Shown piece by piece: positions 9,242 to 20,563 of a stretch of 64,000 nucleotides of DNA (position 1 is the first letter of the stretch; every line of letters starts with the position of its first letter). The position numbers and the translations under genes were made by a program. The DNA comes from Pinus tabuliformis (Eukaryota > Streptophyta > Pinopsida > Pinales > Pinaceae). The notes below the pieces were generated by a model. The model saw only the letters and a program-made list of their open reading frames with translations. It had not been told where the DNA came from and ran no database searches. The DNA lies in NCBI GenBank assembly GCA_031772625.1, contig CM062814.1, positions 820,144,757 to 820,208,756 on the forward strand, in the 5' to 3' direction.

Positions 9242-11675
9242 TGATAATCTAGGTTGTCATTAATGTTAATAGTTGATGTGAATCGTTGATATGGCAGTGA
9301 CTGGGATGGCAAATATTCTTGAAGATGCCAGAGGATGACTACAACTCAACTCTTCTTTAAGTTGTTAAGACACAAATGAAGTGTCAATCATGTATCTTGA
9401 TCATAATGAAAGACTATCATATCATTGTACTTGATGAAGGCCTAGAATAAATACACATGATGACATGTCCTACCTCTGATGATTTGATGACAAACCTCCA
9501 ATGGCGTGAAACTTGATGTCCTTACCTCTGGTGATCCTATTAATGAAAACTACATAATGATGGTGACCATATGTTGAAGAAGGCAATCGAGGACATGATG
9601 ATGGTGAATCTATGAAGAAGAAGGCAAGTACCTGATTATTAAGAAAATCAATGAAGAAGTCAAACCATGAAGAAGCCCAACACTCAAAGGCATTCTGCCC
9701 TGCCTCCATTTCTACACTAAATAACGACCAATCACATTAAAAATTATTTTTCACCTCCTTAGATGCAGAATCTCACCATGAGACCTACACCATCTTGAAG
9801 AGCATAATTTTTTCTTTCCAACGAGCTATTACTCAGCCCGAAACTCCAAGCGGTTTCAATGTTATTGATTTTACAAGTTAATGGTGTAATTTTGGTCAGT
9901 AAGTTGACCTGAGCTTCTCTCCCATGTCGGCCTGCCCTTAAGAGACGTGTCTATTCAGTTTGGTGAGAGAATATGTGTATAAATATGACGTTAAACACTT
10001 CATTCTTGCATCAATTTTTAGTGATCATTTCAGAGAAAAGATATAGAACAGTAAGGAGGCCAAGAGGACTTAGTAGTCTATTGTTTGGGCAAATTTGAGG
10101 AGGCTGAGGAGGAATATTGTTGTGATAAGCTAGTTGTGTAAAGGAACAATGGACATAAAATTACTTCAAACTTGTTCTCATTTACCTTACAACTCGGATT
10201 TGTTGTTTAGGACTGTGGATAGCTCATATCATGGTATCCAGACTCATGTAGAAGCTTGGAAGGCTGAACAATGTCCTATTGCAACTCTTACACCACAAAA
10301 TTTCAGCCTTTTGGAGCTCAGATTTTTGGCACCAATTCATAGACCTGTCATCATTATGTAAGCTCATATTTGTGAGTTTTACAGTCTCTTAGGGAGTTCA
10401 TATTGAAGGCTCAGAAGCTCGGTTCATCACTGTGAACAACATACAGTTCAGTCTTGTAGCTACCACCTGTGGATCATTTGTCTTTGCAACAAGTAAGACA
10501 CCTATAGAACTACACCAAGCTCAGAACTATGATCTTCTACAACATTAAAGGATTCCTTAAGGACGTTGACAAGCAGTTAAAGGCCGCCTGTGGAGGGTCA
10601 CTTAAGGATTTATGAACAATGGAATATCCAAACAACTGTCACCTATTCTTTGACCTGTGGAGACATGTACCTATTTGTTACACCCATTTGAAGAGGCTCA
10701 GTCTTAAGCCTAGATTAGACATTGTTTGGAGAAAACCATTGGATAGAGACGTAATTGGAGCAATCTATTGAACATCTCTTGAAGTTATTCTTGAAGAGCT
10801 TGTTGAGTTTGATTATTAGAGTGTTGAAGGACTAGAGTTGCCTTGGGGATATTCTTGAGCATACCTTGGAGAGTCATCTAGAATCACTATTGAACAACTT
10901 TTTGAAGCAACATATTGAAGATTCATGAAGGCATACTTGAGATAATGATGCATCGTTGATGTCACCATGAGGTGACCTTGGATATGTTGATTAGGTACCA
11001 TGAAGAACAGTGATGACACCTTCTAAGTTAAGGTTGTCATTGATGATGTAGTGTGAAGACTACAGTGAAGCTGAAGATTGATAGGGCTCGGTGAAGAAGA
11101 CCTTGGGAGTCGTGAAGTACAACCAAACATACCTTGACAAAGTGAAGTTATAGGGTTGGAGCCCTTGGGGTTGGTGCCTCAGAATTGACAAGGTTGGTGC
11201 CTTGGAAAGTCCAAGTTGGTGCTTGGCACATATAATATTGGTGTCCTTGGAGCTAGTGCTCCTAAACTCAAGGTTGGTGCCTTAGATAAGATAGGGTTGA
11301 AGCCCTAGAGGATCAGAGTCCTCAAGTAACCAGATCGGAGTTTGTACCAGAGAAGGGTTCATGCCCTAGGGGTTGGAGCCTCTAAACGCAAGGTCGATGC
11401 CTTGAGAAGATAGGGTAGGCGCCTTAGAGGTCAGAGCCTCACAAAAGTCCAATTTGGTGCTTGGAAACAGGTTGGATCCTGGGAGATTGAAGATTAGTGT
11501 CTTCATCTAGGGTTGGAGCCCTATATACATTGTACTTGATTTATTGTGAAAAAGAAATTAATAAAATCATTTATTCTTATTGTTCATTTTGTGTTCTAAA
11601 TATAAGTGATCTAACTGGTAATAGTAACAATTGAAAAGGAACATTGATTCACCCCCACTCTCAGTATTTCTACCA
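9242..11675 (+). repeat. 5' LTR of element C
   Basis: It starts TGATAATCTAGGTTGTCAT (TGTTAATC in the 3' copy) and ends TATTTCTACCA directly before the primer-binding site. It aligns along its length with 14076-16430. It contains the mini-hairpin array at 11152-11523 and a ~70-bp stretch near 11545-11620 that is deleted from the 3' LTR. Confidence 0.85.
11152..11523 (+). repeat. array of mini-hairpins with constant loop and varying stems (5' LTR copy)
   Basis: About every 21 bp a 4-6-base stem encloses a six-base loop of the form TTGGTG, TTGGAG or TCAGAG. Examples: AGGG-ttggag-CCCT (11152-11165), CAAGG-ttggtg-CCTTG (11189-11204), CCAAG-ttggtg-CTTGG (11211-11226), GGAG-ctagtg-CTCC (11249-11262), TAGGG-ttgaag-CCCTA (11292-11307), GAGGA-tcagag-TCCTC (11308-11323), GAGG-tcagag-CCTC (11427-11440), CAGG-ttggat-CCTG (11468-11481), TGAAGA-ttagtg-TCTTCA (11488-11505), TAGGG-ttggag-CCCTA (11508-11523). 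Stems differ between units yet stay complementary. It would be part of the LTR transcript if this is within R/U5; role unknown. Confidence 0.8.
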
Positions 11676-11677
11676 AT

Positions 11678-11692
11678 TGGTATCAAAGCCAG
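11678..11692 (+). other. primer-binding site of element C
   Basis: TGGTATCAAAGCCAG starts two bases after the LTR end. TGGTATC is complementary to the 3' end of plant initiator methionine tRNA, the usual primer for these elements. Confidence 0.8.
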
Positions 11693-11741
11693 TACCTTCA
11701 CTCAAAGCCTAACAACTTGAAGGTGGATCATTAGAACAAAA

Positions 11742-13541
11742 ATGGCGAAGTCGAGGAAGAAAGTCTCCAATCCTCCTCAAGATGTGTCTCCCTCGACCAT
11801 CAAAATTGAAGTCAATCAATTTGTGAAGGCTCCATTGTTCAATGGAAACTTTAATATATGGGAGGCAAGAATGAGGAATTTCTGAAAGAGTCAAGGCATT
11901 GAAGTCTGGAAATCAGTGATTGCTGATAGCATGATGGATGGAGAATCCAAGGAACATAATACAAGAGCAATGAAATCAATCTTGAATGGGCTACCTGATT
12001 CTATGAAGGCCAATTTTGAAAAATGTTTGTCAACAAAAGGCATATGGGATAAACTTCATGATCTTCACTCAAAAGGAGCGTTGAAAATGATCTCTAGTCA
12101 AGAAAATGACGGAAAACAAGAAGGAAATTTAGAGCCCATCAAGGAAGTTGAAGATAAGAGAGATAACATCAAGGCTAAAGAAGACCTAGAAGATGAAGAG
12201 AATGAAGAAGATTTTGAAGATCTCCTCACTAAACTTATGGTTGCCATAGAAGAGATTAACAATTTTAAAAATGAAAATGAGGAACTTAAGAAGAAAGAAC
12301 AAGTTGGTGACCAGGACAAGACAAGAAAGGAAGTTGACCTTCTCAAACTTAGAGTGCAAGAAAGAGATGAGGAGATCACTAAGATTAAGGAAGAATTTCA
12401 TCAAAACAAAAGAAAGCATCATGAAGAAGTCATATCCATGAAAAATCAATTGGATAAGGCAAAGAAAAGGGAAGAAACTTTGTCAAGCCACCTTGAACAA
12501 AGACTCAAGAGCTTGAACAAACTTGAAGTAGAGATTGGTTAATACAAGGAAGATGTCTCCTCCCTTAGATCTCAATTAGAAGAAGCAAGGAGACAAGCAC
12601 AAGGAGTTGGGAAGGTGATGGAAGCTTTGGTATTCATAGAAGGATAAGTTGATGAAGCAGAAAAGGAGAGAAACACCATGATATGCCAACTAGAAGAAAA
12701 GGATGATGACATCACCAAGTTAAGATCAGAAATCACTTCTCTTAAGGCCCAATCATGTGAAGCAACCAAGATGAAGGAAGAAATGGAGATCATTCTATCA
12801 AAGAAGGATGAAGAATGCAAGAAAATGAAGGAAGAAATTTTGTTTCTTAAAAAGGAAGTTGACTTGCTGAATAAGAACTTGAAAATTTCTCAAACCCTAG
12901 ATGACATCCTAGTTCATCAAAGGTCTCCCCTTGATAAATCAGGTCTTGGCTATGCAAGTGAATCCTCAAGCAAGAATGATGCCAACCCTAATTCTTCAAA
13001 AAGCAAGGATGTGAGGAAGCTTGGAAGAAATGTTGATGCTCCCAATTCCAACAAAGTAAAGGAGAAGAGTCAAGACAACTATGGAAGAAACCCTCCTCCA
13101 AGAAGAAATGTAGATGGTTTCAAGGATGCAAGAAGCAGTAGTTATCATCAAAGGGTCCCAAGGCAAAAATACTTCGTAATTGCATCAAGGAAGCCTTCTT
13201 CTCCTAAGTACCAAAGTATATTTCTTGGTTATTGCTATTCTTATACAAACTTTGGGCACATGGAAAAAGATTGTAGGGCATATCACAAAGATAATTATAA
13301 TCGTCCCTGTCAATCTCCAAGAAGCAATTTTGTAAGAAAAAGTCATGAGTTTTTATACATGAACAATATAGAGTGCTTCAAGTGTCATAACATTGGACAT
13401 ATGGCATGTGATTGTGACTTGACTTGGGCCCCTACACAAGATAGAACCATACCAGAGAAAAAGGTTACACAAGTATGGAGAAGGAAGCAAACACAATTTG
13501 GAAGTCTCTTGAACTCACCAGCCAAAAACACATGTTGTTGA
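11742..13541 (+). pseudogene. gag: gag of element C, 600 codons with three in-frame stops
   Basis: One continuous frame starts MAKSRKKVSNPPQD at 11742 and ends at 13541. It is interrupted only by TGA at 11883, TAA at 12540 and TAA at 12645, with no frameshift. The N-terminus (FNGNFNIWEARM) matches the Copia gag/UBN2-type capsid region. Residues about 130-390 are a very long charged coiled coil (Glu/Lys/Leu heptads). Near the C-terminus are a degenerate CCHC knuckle (CYSYTNFGHMEKDC, second Cys replaced by Tyr) and an intact one (CFKCHNIGHMACDC). Gag forms the cytoplasmic virus-like particle and binds element RNA. The coiled coil is a known feature of Sirevirus-type gag. No pol follows; polypurine tracts and the 3' LTR come next. 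Confidence 0.85.
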
Positions 13542-13614
13542 CTTGATGATGACATCCTAGATATTCCAAGTATTTCAGGGGAGACTTTGCCAGAAAGAAG
13601 ACCATGCATACAGT

Positions 13615-14073
13615 TAGGGGGAGCTTATGATGATTAAGCACTCTCACATAAGCTATCCGTGAATAGGACCTATGAAATCCTTGATGAGCCACTTGGACAT
13701 TCATTCTTTAACAGATAATCTCTCGAGAACATTTCCATTGAAGAACATGATCCCTTATTCATCCATGAACTTCTATTGAAGATCTCTTCCACTTGATCAC
13801 TAAGTAGGTAATCTTTCATGAGCTAGAGGAGGTCGCGTAGACAGGGGGAGTTGGTTCATCACATGAAGGAATTTAAGCACATCTATCATTAACAACATTG
13901 CTAGAAAGAAGAGCACCATGACAGGGGGAGTAACATACCTATGAAGAACTAGTCATGAAGAAAAGGAGCAACTTGACAGGGGGAGTTTTTGGGCACCCCA
14001 TTTTCCATTGATGTCAAAGGTGGAGAGAATGTTTGAAAGGGCAAGAATATTGCCATCAATGACATAGGGGGAG
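13615..14073 (+). other. five polypurine-like tracts before the 3' LTR of C
   Basis: AGGGGGAG-type tracts lie at about 13615-13622, 13842-13850, 13922-13930, 13976-13984 and 14066-14073. Three share the phrase GACAGGGGGAGT. The last one directly precedes the LTR and is the functional position. Multiplied polypurine tracts upstream of the 3' LTR are reported for Sireviruses. Confidence 0.75.
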
Positions 14074-14075
14074 AT

Positions 14076-16430
14076 TGTTAATCTAGGTTGTCATTGATGT
14101 CAATCGTTGATATGGAAGTGACCGAGATGTCAAATATTCTTGAAGATGCCAGAGGATGACTACAACTCTTGTTTAAATTGTTAAGACAGAAATGAAGTGT
14201 CAATCATGTATCTTGATCATAGTGAAAGACTACCATATCACTATACTTGATGAAGGCCTAGAAGAAATACACATGATGACATGTCCTACCTCCAATGATT
14301 TGATGACAAACCTCCAATGATGTGAAGCTTGATGTCCTTGCCTTTGGTGATCCTAACAATGAAGACTACATAATAATGGTGACCATATGTTTAAGAAGAC
14401 AAGGTGATGAATAAGGAAATCGAGGACATGATGATGGTGACTCTATGAATAATAAGGCAAGTACATGACTATGAAGACAATCAATGAAGAAGTCAAACCA
14501 TGAAGAAGCCCAACACTCAAAAGCATTTTGCCCTGCCTCCATTTTTGCACTAAATAACGAGCAGTCACATTAAAAATTATTTTTCACCTCCTTAAAGGAA
14601 GAAGCTCACCATAAGACCTACACCATCTTAAAGAGCATAATTTTCTCTTTCCAACGAGCTGTTACTCAGCTCGAAAGTCCAAGCAGCTTGAAAGTTATTG
14701 ATTTTGCTAGTTAATTGTGTAATTCTGGTCAATAAGCCAACCTGAGCTTCTCTCCCATGTCGGCCTGCCCTTAAGAGACATGTATATTTGATTTGGTGAG
14801 CAAATATGTGTATAAATATGACGTTAAACACTTCATTCTTGCATCAATTTTTCTGTGATCATTTCAGAGAAAAGATATAGAACAACAAGGAGGCTGAGAG
14901 GACTTAGTAGTCTACTGTTTGGGCAAATTTAAGGAGGCCAAGGAGGAATATTGTTGTGATAAGCTAGTTGTGTAAAGGAACAGTGGACAGAAAATTACTT
15001 CGAACCTGTTCTCATTTACCTTACAACTCGAAATTTTTTGTTTAGTACTGTGGACAACTTGTATCATGGTCTCCAGATTCCTGTAAAAGCTCGGAAGGCT
15101 GAACAATGTCCTATTGTAGCTCTTACACCACAAAATTTTAGTCTTTTGGAGCTCGGATTTTTGGCACCAAGTTACAGACCTGTCATCATTATGTGAGCTT
15201 GGATCTATGAGCTGTACAGTCTCTTAGGGAGTTTAGATTGAAGGCTCAAAATTTTGGTTCATCACTGTGAACAACATACAATTCAGTCTTGTAGCTACCA
15301 CATGTGGACCATTTGTCTTTGTAGCAAGTAAGACACCTACATAACTACACCAATCTCAGAACTATGATCTTCTACATCATTGAAGGATTTCTTAAGGACA
15401 TTGACAAGTAGTTAAAGGCCACCTATGGGAACTCGCTTAAGGATTTATGAACAGTGGACTATCCAAACAATTGTCACCTATTCTTTGACCTGTGGAGACT
15501 TGCACCTATTTGTTACAGTCATTTGAAGAGGCTTAGTCTTAAGCCTAGATTAGGCATTGTTTGGAGAAAAGCGTTGGATAGAGAAGTAATTGGAGTAGTC
15601 TAATGAAGCTATTCTTGAAGAGCTTGTTGAGTTTGATTATTGGAGTGTTGAAGAACTAGAGTTTCCTTGGGGATATTCTTGAGCATACCTTGGAGAGTCA
15701 TCTAGAATCATTATTGAAGAACTTTGTGAAGCAACATATTGAAGATTCTTGAAGGCATCCTTGAGATAATGATGCATCGTTGATGTCATCATGATGTTAC
15801 CTTGGAGATTTTGATTAGGTACCATGAATAATAGTGATGACACCTTCTAAGTTAAGGTTGTCATTAATGATGTAGCGTGAAGACTACAGTGAACCTGGAT
15901 ATTGACAGGGCTCGGTGAAGAAGGCCTTGGGAGCCGTGAAGTACAACTAAACATACCTTGACAAAGTGAAGCTATAGGGTTAGAGCCCTTGGGGTTGGTG
16001 CCTCATAATTGACAAGGTTGGTGCCTTGGAAAGTCCAAGTTGGTACTTGGCAAATATAAGATTGGTGTCCTAGGAGTTGGTGCTCCTAAACTCAAGGTTG
16101 GTCCCTTCGATAAGATAGGGTTGGATCCCTAGAGGATCAAAGTCCTCAAGAAACCAGATCAGAGTCTATAGCAGAGAAGGGTTGGTGCCCTAGGGGTTGG
16201 AGCCTCTAAATGCAAGGTTGGTCCCTTGAGAAGATAAGGTTGGTGCCCTAGAGGTCGGAGCCTCACAAAAGTCCAAGTTGGTGCTTGGAAACAGGTTGGA
16301 GTCTGGGAGATTAAAGATCGGTGTATTCATCTAGGGTTAGAGCCCTATATACATTGTACTTGATTTATCTGACTGTTAAAGTAATAATTGAAAGGAATAC
16401 TGATTCACCCCCCTCTCAGTATTTCCAGCA
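14076..16430 (+). repeat. 3' LTR of element C
   Basis: It starts TGTTAATCTAGGTTGTCATT and ends AGTATTTCCAGCA. It is the partner of 9242-11675 with many point differences and a deletion near 16370, indicating an old insertion. Confidence 0.85.
15976..16347 (+). repeat. mini-hairpin array (3' LTR copy)
   Basis: Counterpart of 11152-11523. Some units are more perfect here, e.g. TAGGAG-ttggtg-CTCCTA (16071-16088) and AGGG-ttggtg-CCCT in the unit matching 11354-11367, while others have lost a pair. Confidence 0.75.
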
Positions 16431-16639
16431 AATGCAGTATTTACAATAAACAACTGTTGAAAACCATTACCAACATGACAAACATGAAAAACATACTGCT
16501 TATTGGAGCTTTATAACACAACTCGATGCGTTATTTACAATGGCACATGCACACACACACACACACACATACACACCAAAAACTCATATACCAGACACAT
16601 CTGTTCAACCAACAAACAAGGAAGGATACACAACCCGCA
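16431..16639 (-). other. 3' untranslated interior of element D with a CA microsatellite
   Basis: D sequence resumes after C. It holds a second copy of the TTGGAGCTTTATAACACAACTCGATG motif (also seen twice in E near 6230 and 6340) and a (CA) run at about 16549-16569. Confidence 0.6.
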
Positions 16640-19600
16640 TCTGATTGACCCCATGTAGGTTTATTGGGACCAAAGTGCTTCCACTACACTTTAACCTACT
16701 CTATTGCTCAGTTCCAGAGCATGAGATATTTTTGCTGGAATATGCATTGTGGCTCTAGCTATAACTCTCCCTCTAGTTCCACCTACAATACAGGCCAATC
16801 AATCACATGATCAACATTCTGCATGTATCTCTTAAGTAATGAAACATGGACAATATCATGGAATTTGACTATTGGCAGCAGTGAAAATCCGTAAGGAACT
16901 GGTCCAATCCTCTCCAAGATCTCAAAAGGCCCACAATACCAAGGTTCCAACTTGGAACATGACCCAATCTTCAAGGATCTCCTCTTAGGCTTAATGTGAA
17001 AATACACATGTTCCCTAACCTGAAACTCCTTAAATGCTCTATGCTAATTGGCATAACACTTATGCTTTTCCTGTGCTACCTTCAAGTTCCTTCTAATAAC
17101 TTGCATCTTCTGCTCCATCTCCACCAACCTATCTGATCTAATCAACACCCTATTCACTAGATCACTCGAATTGATAAGAGTATTACAACTCTACCCATAA
17201 AGAGCCTCAAATGGACTCATCTTCAAGGATTCCTAATACCAACTATCATAAGAAAACTCCACTAGTGGAATATGCTCCTCCCACTTCCTAAAGAATCCTG
17301 TCAACCCTCTTTGTCTATCCATCTGTCTACAGATGATGAGTTGTACTAAAGGCTAACTCTATCCCCAAGCCTGCAAACAACTCCTTCCAATAATTGGAAG
17401 TAAACTTGACATCTCTATTTGATATGATACTCTTGGGAACACCATGAAATTTAACTATCTCCTTGATGAAAATATGAACTACCTTACTAGCTGAATTAGT
17501 AGACTTCACTGCAATGAAGTGAGTTCCCTTGCTCAACCTGTCAACCACAACCATGATGGAATCATGTTGTCTCGATGTCCTCAGTAAACCTATAGTGAAG
17601 TCCATGGAAATCATAATAGGTTGCAATAAACTAGCTCGATGCCTATTGACAATCCAACTGACAATCCAAGCACCTTGTAACAAAATCAACCACCTCTTTC
17701 TTCAAATTTGGCCAATAGTAGAACTTCTTAGCAGATGTCAAAGTCTTCTAGTATCCAGGGTGGCCTGAATATGGCTTGACATGAAACTCTCATAAGGTAA
17801 GCTTCTCCAACTCACCACTATCAGGCTCATAAATCATGTTCTTAAATCTAACCAAGCCATCTACCTTGAGGTGATACTTTTCATCCATATCACCTTCACC
17901 CTGCTACTACAATCTCTGCTTCAGCTGCTGGTACTTCTCATCATGGTTCCCTGCATGCAGAATTTGTTCCTAAAAATCTATCCCATAATAGCTCATAACT
18001 GAAATATGGTTCACTTGTACTCTCTTATTGAGAGCATCAGCAACCTTGTTCTCCTTTCCATTAATGTACCTAATCTCAAAATCAAACTCATTGAGGGTAT
18101 CCAACCATATCGCTTGCCTGAAATTCATATTAGGTTGGTCAAATAAGTACCTCAATCCACTATGATCACTCATTAAAACAAAACTCCTGCTAAGGAGATA
18201 ATGTCTCCACATGTTCAATGCATGAATGATCACTGCCAACTCAAGATCATGAGATACATAGTTCTACTTGTGCTCATTAAGCTTCCTTGATTCATAGCCA
18301 ACCACTTGTCCTTCCTGCATCATGACTCCATCAAGTCCTTCCTTGCAGGCATCTATACAAACCACAAACTTCTTATTAGGATCTTTAATCTTCAAGGCTG
18401 GAGCAGTTGTAAGAAAATGCTTCTACTACTCAAAACTAGCTACACACTCCTTAGTCCATTCGATCTTCTTCCCTATCCTTTGCAGGGATGTGATAGGATA
18501 GCCAGTCTTTGAGAAGTTCCTAATGAACCTCTTGTAATAACTTATTAGTCCCATGAATGATCTGACCTCATCCACATTCCTAGGAGTTGGTCATTCCATG
18601 ATAACATTAATATTTTCTGGGTCCACTATTGTCCCTTCCTTGGAAACATGTCCCTAGTAATGAATTTGAGTCTAAAAGAAATTGCACTTGCTGAGATTAA
18701 CATACAACTGACGCTCTCTCGACAACCTCAATACTACTATCAGGTGCTTTGCATGCTCCTTATCATTCTTTGAATATACCAATATGTCATCAACAAAATA
18801 TATCACAAACTTATCCAGATAAGGGTGCAACACATTGTTCATCAAACACATGAAGGTAGCTAGAGCATTAGTAAGACCAAAAGGAACCGCCACAAACTCA
18901 TAGTGCCCACACCTTGTACAAAAAATAGTCTTGTAGATGTCTTCTTCTTTAATGTGCACATGATGATATCCCGATTTCAGATCAATCTTCAAGAACGTTA
19001 CAACACCCTTCAACTGATCAAAAACATCATCAATTCACAACAATGTATACTTATTCTTGATAGTCACTTTGTTCAACTGCCTATAATAAATTCACAATCT
19101 GAGAGTACCATCCTTCTTCCTTACAAAAAATACGGGTGCGCCCCAAGGTGACATACTTGGCCTTATGTATACTTTATCAAGCATTTATTTAAGCTTCAAC
19201 TTCAGTTCCACCAACTCCAGAGTGCTCATTCTTTAAGTTTCCTTAGATGTTGGTGTTGCTCCCAACATCAAATCAATGGAAAAGTCCACCTCTCTATGAG
19301 GAGGAAACTCTAGAATCTCTGCAGAAAACACATCCTGGAAATGCTACAAAATAAGATACCTCTTTAAGGCTTCATCATCCTCATCCTCCTTCCGCTTGTC
19401 ACTAGAAATATGAACTAAAAACAATACACATCCCTTCGTGAAACTGTGCTTTTCCTGCATAGTTATAACTATTTTCACTGATATAGGATTCTTCTTTCCC
19501 TACAAGATTCTCCTTTCCCCATCATCATCCAGACACTCAATGGCCTTGTCATAGCAATCTACCTTGGTCTTATGAATGAACAGACAATACATGCCCAAAA

Positions 19601-19960
19601 GCATTCTATATGATCCCAAAAGAAGTAGATTTATATGTGCTAATGTAGACATATTGTTAAGCTCAAATGCACAATATCTCACCCAGTGATGGACTCTTCT
19701 CTTGGTTCTTATAGCTAACTGCACCAACCAAGATTATGCATGCACTTCTTTACTCAAGAAACACTTAACCACTAGGTCAGTGTTGATATAACTATAATTA
19801 TATCTAGGGCCAATCAAAATAGAAACAACTTGATCACAAAACTTACCTTCCATATCAATAATAGATGTCTGATGATCTGCTTGCTTATCATCCACCGCTG
19901 CATAAATCTGAGGAATACTCTAGCCTACATCTCCAACTGTCTATGCGTCCTGAGTACTGT
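16640..19960 (-). pseudogene. pol: pol of element D: protease, RT, RNase H, integrase, chromodomain (Ty3/gypsy)
   Basis: Read leftward: protease-end region (19727-19500; LLLGSYRMLLGM, then HKTKVDC), RT (19200-18530; [38 protein letters not shown]), RNase H (18239-17970; LMSDHSGLRYLFDQ, NKVADALNKR). Next is the integrase zinc region (about 17830-17690; PYSGHPGY, RCLDCQ), the integrase core (17689-17327; DRLSKGTHFIAVKS, FHGVPKSIISNRD), the integrase C-terminal barrel (17007-16783; GPFEILERIGPV), and a chromodomain remnant (about 16780-16650; WKHFGP). The domain order RT-RNase H-integrase is that of Ty3/gypsy. Protease, RT and RNase H still share one frame and are separated by stops; integrase needs frame changes. 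Inactive. Confidence 0.9.
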
Positions 19961-20563
19961 ATATCTTAGGCATGTCTCCTGTTGTGATGGAAAATATCTC
20001 CTGTGATGCTCTCCACAACAAGTCCAACACCTCAAAGGTTTCTTTCCATCACCTTTATTCTACTGCTCCTCAAGCTAAGACCCATGTCCTCTCTTAGTCA
20101 CATTGAACTTATTATGAGGTCCCACATTCTTATTGGCACCTGCATCCTGAGATCTTCCTTGCTTCTTAAGCCATTTTCCTTTATCTTCTCATTACCTTTC
20201 CATTCACACTTGAACTCATGCTTGTGCTTAGAGTGCTCATAACAATGCTTTAACTTCTTGATGGCTTCCTCCAATGACCAAGGCTCATCATACTTGATCC
20301 AATCTTTAAATGCTAAAGAAAATACATTGACAAACCTTTGGACCTTCGTCTTCTCATCCTTGAGGTAGGGCACATACCTCAACAACTCCAGAAACTTGGT
20401 CGTGTACCCTTCATCTGTCATGGAACCCATATTAAGCTCATATAATTCCTTGTCCTCCCCGTCATAATATCTCTTGGACAAGTAATTCTTCCTGAAGAGT
20501 CCTTTAAACTCATGCCAACTCAACTCCTCTTCCCTGATTCCTTTGACACACTTAACATCTTCC
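19961..20563 (-). pseudogene. gag: gag of element D, C-terminal part
   Basis: The frame from about 20558 to 20098 reads VKGIREEELSWHEFKGLF, then DEGYTTKFLELLRYVPY and EPWSLEEAIKKLKHCYE, typical of the chromovirus capsid (retrotransposon gag family). A decayed zinc knuckle (CWTCCGEHHRRYF, final Cys lost) follows near 20060-19990. The gag continues upstream at 26332-26419 and 33858-34500 across elements A and B: the text just left of A's 5' end and just right of A's 3' end re-form one gag segment when A and one target-site copy are ignored. Confidence 0.88.

Larger units (their letters stand above)
9242..16430 (+). mobile_element. element C: gag-only Copia-type LTR retrotransposon inserted in D
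   Basis: Two long LTRs (9242-11675 and 14076-16430) flank a 2.4-kb interior with a methionine-tRNA-type primer-binding site, a single gag frame and several polypurine tracts. There is no protease, integrase, RT or RNase H. It therefore depended on another element for mobilisation. The coiled-coil gag, long LTRs and repeated polypurine tracts resemble Sireviruses (inference). Flanking 5-mers GATGT and AATGC differ by two transitions and may be a decayed target-site duplication. The flanks on both sides are element D sequence. Confidence 0.85.

Noticed and set aside
11678-11692. Possible tRNA-like sequence at this and the other TGGTATC sites
   Set aside because: Each lies directly inside an LTR and matches only the tRNA 3' end, so these are primer-binding sites and not tRNA genes.
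12098-12449. Minus-strand frames of 87-93 codons rich in Ser/Leu/Phe
   Set aside because: Exact shadows of the Glu/Lys/Leu-rich coiled coil of C's gag on the other strand.
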